This document shows positions 48,308 to 58,629 of a DNA stretch of 64,000 bases, in pieces. A model generated the notes under the pieces. The model saw nothing but the letters and a program-made list of their open reading frames with translations, was not told the DNA's origin and did not search any database. Source of the DNA: Dryas octopetala (taxonomy: Eukaryota; Streptophyta; Magnoliopsida; Rosales; Rosaceae); contig OY992837.1 in the NCBI GenBank assembly GCA_963921425.1, positions 13,675,896 through 13,739,895 of the forward strand. The letters run 5' to 3'. The stretch's first letter is position 1. Each line of letters begins with the position of its first letter. The position numbers were made by a program, and so were the translations under genes.

Positions 48308-49079
48308 ATGTGTCCATTTTGTGTATGAATCACTTTATTTCTTGTCATCTAGCTTTGGCACCTCTATTGGCAGCTCAATTGATGATGCATGCAATTTTGA
48401 CAACTTAGTGATTCAGGGTATTTATGTTGAGCTGCCACATTGTAGCTCGTTCTTGTTCTTTAATCATGCTCTTGTATAATATTTTGTTTATCTATATATT
48501 CTTTTTAACATGAAAGTAGAACAGGAGTGCTTGAAATGAGGATGTATGTAATACATAGTTAAAAGTAGCAATGGGAACCGCGTGAGTGGCAATTTTTCAT
48601 TCTCACCCTGCCCTATTTCTAAATGGAGACCTAATAGCAATAAGGTAGGTAGGATACACTATAAATGTCACCCTCTACATAATATAGCGTACACTATCTA
48701 CAGTATGGCAATTCATATTACCATATAAAGATATAGAATTATGAAATAAGAATTTAGAAGGAAAGCAAAGCTCACAATCAAAGTAATTAGTTATATATAT
48801 GTATAATAGAGAAATGTTAGCTACCTTTACCTCATACTTCCATCCGTACCTTTTCGTTTCTTGTTTTGTTACATGTACAAATTACAATACTGTACCTACA
48901 AATAAAAAAATTACAATACCTCTTCAAATTGTTGATAAAATCTGTTGTATTCATGCATGATTTGGTTTATGAGATTGATAAGTAAGTGCATTTGGAGTTT
49001 AAATTCTTCTGGCTCATTCTGTGAAAACTGCTTGTCAGTCTGGGTTTGACAGTGAGGGACTCAACTCATGGCCTTGGGA
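48308..49079. other. NOL10 3' UTR and intergenic DNA
   Basis: The first about 200 bp are probably 3' UTR. No other feature is supported. Confidence 0.5.
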
Positions 49080-49250
49080 GTTTGCGTGGACACTTCACAT
49101 TAAATTGAATACCTTCCTTTGGTAATTAGTTGCTCATGGAAAATTGTTGACTAATGACCCCAGATGCTCTAGCTTTCTTTCTATGCCTGAAACCTTGGAC
49201 CATCTTTTTAGAAGCATGACATCTGATCAATCTTTCTTAGTCTTAGAGTT
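49080..49250 (+). pseudogene. LINE zf-RVT fragment
   Basis: A broken plus-strand frame gives WPWEFAWTLHIKLNTFLW, a stop, then LVAHGKLLTNDPRCS and ETLDHLF, matching the order of the reverse-transcriptase zinc-binding region (xxPKxxxFLWLxxHGKLLTN). The cysteine/histidine pairs are mostly lost. It is a short relic. Confidence 0.6.
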
Positions 49251-49489
49251 TTCTTTTAAATTTGTAACGTCTTTCTAATTTTCTAAGCATCCCTTTGCCC
49301 CTTATTTTTGCTTCCACTTTTTTTGATAATGAAACCACACGCGAACAAGTTGAGATGTAGTACTCTCTACACTTCCATCTCCAGTTAAGTTTTAGGCGCC
49401 TATTGATCAGGGATGTTGTAATGTTTATCTTTCAATCTACTTGGTGTTTCACTGGAAAAAGGGAAAATATAATAAAATGACAATTTCTA

Positions 49490-50300
49490 ATGGAGGCAAT
49501 TGAAATCATTGCTTACCAATTTTCAATGTGAAAAAACCAAAATACTTGCATCGAGATTATAGTCAAATATGTCGATGTTTTTGAAAAATATTGAAATCAA
49601 GAAGGTTGAAAAAGTAATTATTTTTTATTTTGCAGTTAAAAGTAGTTTAGGCTTCAGTAAAAAATTCCCAAAATGTGAAAAACAAAAAAAAGGGTGTTAT
49701 GCCTGAAAATCACATTTTCCATTAGCGCGTTGAAAATTGAATTCAAGTTGTATATTATTAATAGCTAGCGCGTTGAAAATTGAAGTCGAGAAGTTGTATG
49801 TCATAAAAGCGTGTGGGGCTTCTCCGATAGCGAAGATCCTTCTTTTTATATAGCTGGGCAGAAACACAAGTAAATTAATATATAGCTAGCGGCTTCGGAT
49901 ATGTCAAATTCAAGGGTTTTCGAAAATGTAATTAAAAAAAAAATTGTAGTACGTAGTTCATTGGAATATATATATATATATATATATATATTTTTGGCCA
50001 CTAGTTCATTGGAATATATTGGATAGTGGATACACACAACATTCCCTGAGTGCATAATTACAATAGAACACCCAAGTAAATAACCAATTTTGGTTATAAC
50101 GAGTAAGTCATCAACAAATCAAGAAATTAATTAGCTATGAAAAGATTAAGATGCATGCGGCATAACCCAAATATCAGAAACGTTCCAAAAGTTAGGTGAT
50201 TGTGTATACCTAATCTACTAAGAATTCCACCAAATTTACAATGACGGTAACTAATAGAGCCCCCTTATACGAAAAATTATTGTGTGTAACAGTAAGACCA
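49490..50300. repeat. Segmental duplication, copy 1, first part
   Basis: Matches 58630-60800 at high identity once the hAT-like insertion is removed there: TTGAAATCATTGCTTACCAA at the start, TTAGCGCGTTGAAAATTGAA in the middle, twice in each copy, and TACGAAAAATTATTGTGTGT near the end. Copy 1 has a (TA)n expansion at 49965-49991 that copy 2 lacks. No gene inside. Confidence 0.85.
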
Positions 50301-51208
50301 TATAGTTTATTGACATCATATTACGAATCCACTCAAATTATAATTATATAAATCTTGTTTTTTGCTCAAAATTGGATTGAGTAGTTATCTTTTTTTTTTG
50401 GGGCCAAGGGTTGAGTAGGTTAACTCACTAGATTTAACTTAACTAACAAATTTTTTCGAGCTTGAATGAGGAAGATAGATTATTCATAACGGGTTAATAT
50501 ACCACCATTTTGTGGAAATTGGAAGAGATAAGTTTTAATTTAAGAAAATTAAGATTAAATACAAAATATCAATAATTTTTCAGCAAAGTAGCAAGACACT
50601 AATTTTTTTTAGTTTATGTACTAACCTAGATCAAGACATTTTAGATTAGGTCATAAATCAATTTGCTATACAGTTGTGACTGTTGAACCGTCATAGTTGT
50701 GATTGTTTGAAATTAATAAAAATTCAAAGTTTATAAGAGTTTAATGCTTTTGATTTAGGTTTGAGAGATGAAGTCTTATAACTTAGAGACTAAACATTAA
50801 AGTTTAAGCCTTGAAAACAAATAACAAATTAATAAAAAGTTGTGACTGTTAAACCGTCACAGTTCGATAGAACTATATTTTTTAAAGTTAGTACCTAAAC
50901 TGAAATTTAATATCTAAAATGAAATGACATAAATATTTTAGTAGTTCAAATGAAATAACATTGAAATTTTATACCTAAAATCAACGGGCCTTTTAAATTT
51001 CTCATAACTAATTCATCTTCTTTCTTGCACTTGGACAAACGGAGAAGTTTGCTTCTAGTTCTTTCTTCAATATACTTTGAATTTAGTAAATTAACCTATC
51101 TAATTCAATCATAGACGCCAAATGTGGAAGTGTAAGATTTGAAGGTTTAAGATTTAGAGATTAATGAGTGTACACATATTATAATTTACATAAATTTGTA
51201 ACACCATG
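50301..51208. other. Intergenic DNA without recognised features
   Basis: AT-rich. A short repeat, TGTGACTGTT.AACCGTCA, occurs twice (about 50685 and 50841). Confidence 0.5.
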
Positions 51209-51446
51209 CAGGGCCGGTCCTGATTTTTGGAAAGCCTAGGGGCGAAAATTTAAATTAGGCCCCTAATTTTAGTTATAGAAAAAGAAAAAAAAGCTTTTGT
51301 AAAACAATTGACAATTGACAATTTGGAATCAATGCATTATAATACTTTCATTAACAAAAAGTCTTCTTCTAACATTTATAGAAACAAAATCATCAATAAT
51401 AGTTTTAAATTAGCTATGACAAATTAACATTTCAAGGCCGGCACTG
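51209..51446. mobile_element. hAT-like MITE
   Basis: Ends CAGGGCCGGTCCTGA and TCAAGGCCGGCACTG form 15-bp imperfect inverted repeats. Flanks are ACACCATG (51201-51208) and ACACTATG (51447-51454), an 8-bp target duplication with one mismatch, as hAT elements make. 238 bp, non-coding. Confidence 0.8.
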
Positions 51447-51569
51447 ACACTATGTAAGCATATTACGTTGTGTTACTAAAAAACAAACTTGGGACATAGC
51501 AAAGAAGTACAATACTCTCTTTCCAAATTATGAGTTCGAACCACACATTTAAATAAGATTCAACTTAAT

Positions 51570-52530
51570 AAAAAATCAACAGTCACACTTTGACAGACTA
51601 CATGATAAAGAGAATATTTTTAGTAACAAAGCAATGCAAGTCTCTCTCCGGCCCTTTGGCTGCAATTTGCAAATCAGATTGCAACTAAACAAACCAATAT
51701 ATATTAACAAGTTAGGTCACCGCCATCTACGTCAAGAATTCGTCATTAATTTGGACAATGAGCGAGAGATATTTCTAGTGTAATTAAGGAAATCAAACAA
51801 AGTCAGACAAAAAAAAAAAACATCAAATATAGGGAAACAATAATTTTGATCAGCACATTTGAAGGTCTCTTATTTGTCAAGTACTTATTACTAATCTATT
51901 GATCCATTGACTTTGGGACCAAGAACCAACTTCACTTTTGGCAGTGCCCCACTTGTGAAGTAATAGATTTCAATCATTGTTCACAAGTTGGAGAAACAAT
52001 AAATATAAAATAAGAGTATATGATGGGGATGTGGGGGACGCGTAAAAATTGTCCAAATTAAATAAATTGTTATAGAAAACAATGTTGTGTTTGAATTTAG
52101 GGATACATGTTTGTCAATTCTAATTCATTGGCTCATGGGTCTTTTTTAGTGACAAAAAAACAAAGGATGCGTGGTTGCCATGCGATCTTCTATCTCAGAC
52201 ACGTGCTTCAGGGTAGTAAGACACATCTGAGCTTGTGCTCTCCACACAAGCCACGCGCATTCTGTACTTCAAAATCTCTCTCCATTTCTAAAATCATAGA
52301 CGGACTTTGATTTTATGAAATAAAAAAATTATATATATAGGACAACATTTGAGTAACTTTATGTCTATGTCGTCCTGCATAAATCATAAAAAACATAGGT
52401 GGACTTTGATATAAAATTTGACAGTTGATGGGTGCAGGTTATAACACGTACATACCCATCGTCTATTTGTATCATAATACGGGGATATGTGATATCACGT
52501 GACACTATTTATATTATAATATGTGGATAT
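51570..52530. repeat. Segmental duplication, copy 1, second part
   Basis: Collinear with 63095-64000: GACAGACTACATGATA (GGCAGACTACATGATA in copy 2), TAGGTCACCGCCATCTAC, CAAGTACTTAT and GGATACATGTTTGTCAAT occur in the same order and spacing. A 68-codon open frame (52107-52310) in this part is not kept in the second copy and is not called a gene. Confidence 0.85.
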
Positions 52531-54761
52531 ATTATACTACGTGACAGTATATTAGTTATATAGAATAATTTCTCTGAGTGCACTAAATTTTCCAAATCCC
52601 ATTAGATCTATGTGATTAGATTTGAGGCACTATTAGTGTTAGGTCAGAATTAGTATTGGGTTTATACTGATTATTTGATCAACAAGTATTATCAGCTTCT
52701 TTTTATTGTACGTCGATGACATGAAAATTTGGTTGTTTAAACTCTCCGAACTCTACAATAATAGCCTTGAGATTGTTAATCTCAACAACACCTACCCCAG
52801 TCAGATACAATTAGTTGGAGTAGAGAGCTAAGCTAGCTGCATTATGGGATCAAACTAGATTATATTAAGTCACGTCCTAATTATAGTCCAGTAGGAAGAA
52901 AATTGGCAAAAGATCCAAGTCTGGATGGTGGTTGTGGTGGGTGGGTCTTTTTTCTTAAAATCTCAAATGTCATGGAATTTGGAAATGACACCTATTTAGG
53001 TGGAATTTAAAGTCAGAATTTATAACTCTTAAATTCCATAATTTTTCCCGCGTAGAATTCTAAGATTTCCGTGTTAATGAGGCCAAACAAGAGAATTAGA
53101 GATTTTCATTTCTCAAATTCTGACTTTTAATAAAATACTGAATTAAATTTTTCTATCCAAACACACGGTTACGTCTCAGAAACGGAACTTCCTTTCTTGA
53201 TTATTTTACATTTTGACTTCCAATGTCAACTTTGTTTATTTGTGTGTGCAAAGTTGACTCTCACGATGTCAATCTTTCAGGTGCAACGTTTTCATTTTCA
53301 TTTACGATTTGAACCTTTCAAATGTCAATGCCAAACGGACTGAAGAAAAAAGATCAAATTTCTGAATCCCATATTAAATTTGTAGTGAAAACGAAGTACA
53401 ATTAAATAGAAACTATCAGGCCCTTATCATCTTTTATTGTTTTATTTTGGCGAGCACTGGTGATCGACCACAAGACATGATATTTTATTGACAAAACAAC
53501 AAGAAAATAGAAAGTGTACGATGGAAACTAATCCAAAGTGAAATAAGGTTGTCAAAGCAAAGCATGATGAGGAACTAGATAATCAAGAGCTATCTCAACT
53601 AGGATAGTGAAACTTGAAGGACCCTTGGCAAACCAATTCGCATCTTAAAATTGTTCCTTCGTCTCTTAGTATCTCACTTATTAATTTGTTGGCTATGACA
53701 CATTATCTTAAGAAAATTGTTTTGTTTTTGTTTTACAAAAATTTTTACGCTAATTTTTTTTCGTTGGATGTGTTTTCTTCTTAAATGTTAATACAAATTT
53801 TTTATATGATGCATTGGACAAAAGTATTATACTTGGTAATTTTATTCTAATTTTTTAACACAACTTAAAAATTAATGGGTCAGTTTTGAATTTATATATT
53901 TGGACACGATAATTTAGAAGGTCAGATTTGGATTTAGCCTAATTTCACGCTACAAGAACACGTTAAAACACGACATGTTTTCAGGCCCTATACCCTAAAC
54001 CCTACCCTAAACCCAGACCTTAGATTCCAAGTTTCCAACCCCGAACTCGAATGCTAACCCAATTTTATAATTTGCATCGTAGGCTTCGTAGCCTGATGAT
54101 CTCAGGGCTGGCCATGTGCCTACCTCTCAGTCAAACAGTCAAACCCGGAACCCGGAACCTCGAACCTCGAACCCAATTTCCTTATGGCCAATTACAGACC
54201 CTCGATCCTGTATAGCCGACTTCATTCCTAGGACGTGGAGCCTGGATCTCAACCCCAACCCTTGGATCTAATTAAGTAATTAACAGGCCGGCCGGCACAG
54301 TAGATTATAAAATTGAAAACCCATTATACTTAATACTAAAAATCAAACCATCATTTGAAAATATCCCTCTCTCTCTCTCTCTCTCTCCTCATTTTTCTAT
54401 CTTTCTCTCTCTGCAGAGAGGGAAATATATTCTCTAGTTTTTTATTTGGACTTACATGTTCCCGACTTACACAAGCCTGCCGCCATCACAGAGCAGCAGT
54501 AGGTAAATTATTCTCTAGTTTTTTATTTGCTCCAAGATTCCAAATGCAATACCTAGAGGAATTAGTTTTTTATTTCCTACCCTTATATCTCAGGGTTTAC
54601 TTGTAAAATTAATTAATAAATGGCTAGTTAGGCCGGACCTCTGTATAATATGCTTATCTATATATATGTCTAGAAACTCTTACTCAGTTCGCAGCTAACA
54701 AGCCAATTAAGGTTCTAAAAATCTAAAGGCTCAAACTAATTAATTAATCACATCGATCATT
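52531..54761. promoter_or_regulatory. Upstream region of the bHLH gene; TATA box near 54660
   Basis: CTATATATATG at 54658-54668 lies about 100 bp before the ATG and is a plausible TATA box. A (CT)n tract lies at 54366-54387, a telomere-like stretch at 53986-54014, and remnants of a small inverted repeat at 52970-53170 (ends containing TTGGAAATG and CCAAACACACGG). No defined iron-response element could be assigned. Confidence 0.45.
53986..54014. repeat. Short interstitial telomere-like repeat
   Basis: About four imperfect units of the plant telomere motif CCCTAAA in a row (CCCTATA, CCCTAAA, CCCTA, CCCTAAA) inside otherwise unique DNA. Confidence 0.7.
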
Positions 54762-55981
54762 ATGGCATTATCTCCTCCTTTTACAATTAGATTGGCCTTA
54801 GAGGAATACTCCATAAGCCCTGACCAGAATAGCCACATGAATAGATCAGGCAATGAATCTGCAGAGTCATATCTTCATCTTATTTCTCCTCAGCAACAAG
54901 CCGACCAACTCGATCAATCGTCGCCTCTTAGCAGCGGCGACCCCACCGTGGTTAAAAAGCTTAACCACAATGCCAGCGAGCGCGACCGTCGCAAAAAGAT
55001 CAACAACTTATATTCCACTCTTCGTTCACTGCTTCCAGCAGCAGATCAAATGGTACTCATCAATTACTTAGCTAATTTTCTTGTAAATTGTAATGTTATA
55101 ATTTACTTTTGCCTGCAAATCGAAATTTTGATCTATCTTAATCCCGACTCATTTCTCTACCCTCCTGAACAAACCAACCTTGTCGATCATTTTTGTTACA
55201 TTGTAATTAATGTTTTCATTTTGTTACTTATAGTTGTGAAATTTGTGTGCATGTACAGAAAAAACTAAGCAACCCGACCGCCATTGCACGTGCCGTTAAG
55301 TACATACCAGAGCTACAGCAGCAAGTGAAGGGACTGATTCAGAAAAAGGAAGAGCTTATGGCAAGAGTTTGTAGGCTGCAGGGAGATTTAATGTGCAACG
55401 AGAAGCAGAGGAAAAGCACAGCTTGGAGCTCTTTATCTGCTTCTACTGTTGCAGTGACTTGGCTGAATGACACAGAAGTTATGCTGCAGATTTCTTCATA
55501 TGTTGTACACAAGAGTCCATTGTCACAAATCTTGGTTGATTTAGAGCGGGATGGGCTTGTACTATTAAATGCTTCTTCCTTTGAGTCCTTTGAAGGCAGG
55601 CTCTTCTATAGTCTACATCTTCAAGTCCAGGTGCTTATTTATATCTTTCCAACAATTTTGTTAATTTTTTTTTTTAATATGAATCAATAAATAGCATCCA
55701 TGAAATTTGAATCCAAGACCTCTTCTAACAGACCAAATGGTCGTTAATTGGATTTAGGATATTTTGGTTCACTTTGATCAGCTAGGAAAATAAAGAGGAT
55801 AATTGTAATACTTTCTTGGTTAAGAACTTAGGAAGAATTGCATTTGGTTCTAATACAAATTTTTGTTAATTTGTTGGGATTACAGGTAGAAAGAAGTTGC
55901 AGAATGGAGTCCAACTTTCTGAACGAGAAGCATTTCCTGCCATTGTATGAGAAGAGATCAGAAGGGTGTTTTCCTTGTTAA
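54762..55981 (+). CDS. bHLH transcription factor of subgroup Ib (ORG2/ORG3, bHLH38/39-like)
   Basis: Exons 54762-55052, 55259-55630 and 55886-55981, GT-AG, total 252 residues; the family has 240-260. The basic region KKLNHNASERDRRKKI (residues 65-80) has H69, E73 and R77, the residues that read an E-box/G-box. Helix 1 (NNLYSTLRSLLP), a loop split by intron 1, helix 2 (SNPTAIARAVKYIPELQQQV) and the KGLIQKKEELMARV coiled extension are typical of Ib members, which pair with FIT to switch on iron uptake in iron-deficient roots. The C-terminal half carries an ACT-like fold region (VMLQISSYV...LSQILVDLERDGLVLLNASS). The start is the first ATG after stops. The gene is flanked by the two copies of a segmental duplication. 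Orthology to bHLH38, 39, 100 or 101 individually cannot be settled here. Confidence 0.93.
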
Positions 55982-58629
55982 AGGAAAATTAAACAATCAT
56001 TTCATATTTTTTACCCATCAACAGTTGAGGTAGCTAAAGTTCACACAAGGGTCAACATTTGATCCCATGACCTGAGACCTGGTTGCCAACTCATCTAGCC
56101 TTTTTGTTTTATTGGTCTGATAGCATTTAAGTTCTTATGTACAGCCTTTTCACACTTTTTTATGATAAATTATACCAAAATATTGCATATCTATATGAGA
56201 AATCGAAGTTGAGGCCTTTTGTATAAACAAAAAAAATTAATAATAAAATATTGTTGGACAAAAATTTACCACCCAAACAATCTTTTACTAATATCTCTAA
56301 CAAATTTTCTGATGGATGAATAAAAACTAATTGAACGAAAAAAGAAAGAGCAAAAAAGAGAAAGAGAGAGAGGACATTGAAAGAGATAAAAGAGTGAGAG
56401 AGATGACAAGAAAAATTAGTGAAAAAAACGTTAGATGATATTTTGTTATAATAAGCCTTATTTTAAAGAAGAAGACTCATTTATTACGTTGTTATAATAA
56501 GCCTTATTTTAAAGAAGAAGACCCATTTATAACAAAAAAAATTGGGTTGCTTTATTTTAAAAAGAGAGGCTTATTTATTTGAAGGAGGAGAGTCGAAATA
56601 TGGCTTAAAAACAAGAAAATAAATGAAGATTGAGTCCACATAAGAAAACAAATAAAGAAGACTTTTTATTTCTTAGTGGGCTTAAAAACTAGTGGACCAA
56701 AATGAGGCCCTATACTTGCCAGGGCCCTTGGTGGTTGCCTAGCCCGCCTACCCTTCGGGCCTGGCCGGTGAGAAATGGTATTTACATTTTCCTTTTATAT
56801 ATTTTCCTCCGACTTTCTCTTTTATTATTTTTATTCTGCAGTGCAATCTTATGATCGAAACTGTTTATTTTTTAGATATCTCTTTAAAGCTCATCTATGC
56901 AAAAAATACACAAAATCAGAAATCATTTGGTCATGTAACTGTTATCAAATAAACAGACGATGAATCAAATTATTAACAAAACTGTCTATTTATTTAACAA
57001 CATTTACATGACCAAATGATTTCCGATTTGGTTGATTTTTTGTAGAGATGATTTTTAAAAGGTGATATAAAAAATGAACGGTTCTGGGAATCATGAGATT
57101 ATACTGCGAAATGAGAATAATAAAGGAGAAAGTTGGAGGAGAAAGTAGATACCATTCCCCTATCTATATTATTACTAGGGTCCTAAATTCATAGCCTCCA
57201 AGTCTGGTAGAGTTTTCTAATCACCCCCAACATTTATTTTTCCCTTTGGCCTTTTTTTTCTTTTTTCCAATTTATTCATGATCCCGGATTGACTAAAATG
57301 CCCATGACTTTGATGTCGTTTGTTAGTATTATTTACATTATACAAAAAATTGGGATAAAATACAAGTTTGGACATAAAATTGAGATAGATAATATATATT
57401 TTGGATACTTAATTGAGACAATGACCAAAGTTCAAGTACTAAAATTGAAAAAAAAAAAAAAAAAACCCTAGCCTTAAAATTATAAGTAATTGATATTCTG
57501 AATTTCATCCAGGTGAGGACAAGCGAACATTCGAACGTGCCGCCGAGCGCTCGATAGCTTCACCGAGCGCTCGGTAGTCCATTTTTTATAACAATTGAGC
57601 GCTGCAACAAGCTCTCAGCATTGCTTTTGCTGCCAATTTTTGAGAGTATTTTTTCGACGGTTCACACCATACCCTCCTAGAGTGTAGAATGAGGCTTATA
57701 GAGGCTGCATGTTGGATTTTAACTCTGGGAGAAGAAGAAAATTGCACTGCTGTGTACTTGGGAGAAGAAGAAAAAGGCACTGTTGAGCACTCGGCGACGC
57801 TACTGAGGGCTCTGCGCTGGGTGCGAACGTGCGGACGCCCGCACCTGAATGGGTCTGTTGATATTCTTATCTAACTTTTGGCTGTATATAGACATTCTTA
57901 AAAGGAAAAGAGAAAAAAAACTTAAATCAGTGGCTCGACTAGGAAGGCTTGGAATTAGAAAAAAGATTTTTGTTACAAATTATCCCTCAACTTTCACCCA
58001 AATACCAATTTCGTCCTTAAAGTGCATTTTCACTCAGGGCCCATTTGGTTCATGTAATTGATTTCCTCCTATGCATTTTCCAGGGGGAAGGGAATGTAAG
58101 ATTTCCATTCTCGTAATGCTGGGAAAGTAAACTAGGAATTACCTTTTTAGTTATTTTCATTCCCATGTTTGATTTGTGTAGGAATAGAAAATAAAAATTG
58201 TTCAGTTTTCCAATTATACCCTCATCTATTATATATAATGTGAAGAGTTTGTTTTGGATAAAATTGGTATTATCAAATATTAAAAGGACTATAATTGTTT
58301 AGAAAAATTGTAATAAATGATTTCTGAAGGAGAGGGAAAACAAAAACTCAAGCTGAGAGGAGGGATTCATTTTCCTCCCTTTGGGTGCATCAAATTCCCA
58401 TGGACCAGGAAACTATTTCTCATGCATGCACTTACCAAACACAGGAATGAAATTGCATTATATCTCTCTTGATTTTCTTTCATTCCTAAGTAAACTGTAC
58501 AATTAATATTCAGTAAAATTCACTAAAATCACAATATAATCCCTAGAATAATTAATGATAATTATCCTAAATTCCTGCTATTTTCCACAAATCCATCCAA
58601 CGACAGGTGTCAAATTTGGGTGTAAACAC
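55982..58629. other. bHLH 3' region and intergenic DNA
   Basis: Probable 3' UTR to about 56170. GA-rich sequence at 56340-56410. A direct repeat, TGTTATAATAAGCCTTATTT, occurs at about 56442 and 56489. At 57536-57574 the palindrome CGAGCGCTCG occurs twice. About 33 bp are repeated in tandem at 57726-57785 (core GGGAGAAGAAGAAA). No gene is supported. Confidence 0.5.
56767..57163. mobile_element. Foldback MITE
   Basis: GAGAAATGGTATTTAC at the left pairs with GTAGATACCATTCC at the right. The inner arms pair through TCATTTGGTCATGTAA / TTACATGACCAAATGA with about 80 bp between. Target duplication not resolved. Confidence 0.6.

Noticed and set aside
52107-52310. Possible small gene in the duplicated block
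   Set aside because: The frame is not kept in the second copy at about 63620-63780, which argues against coding function.
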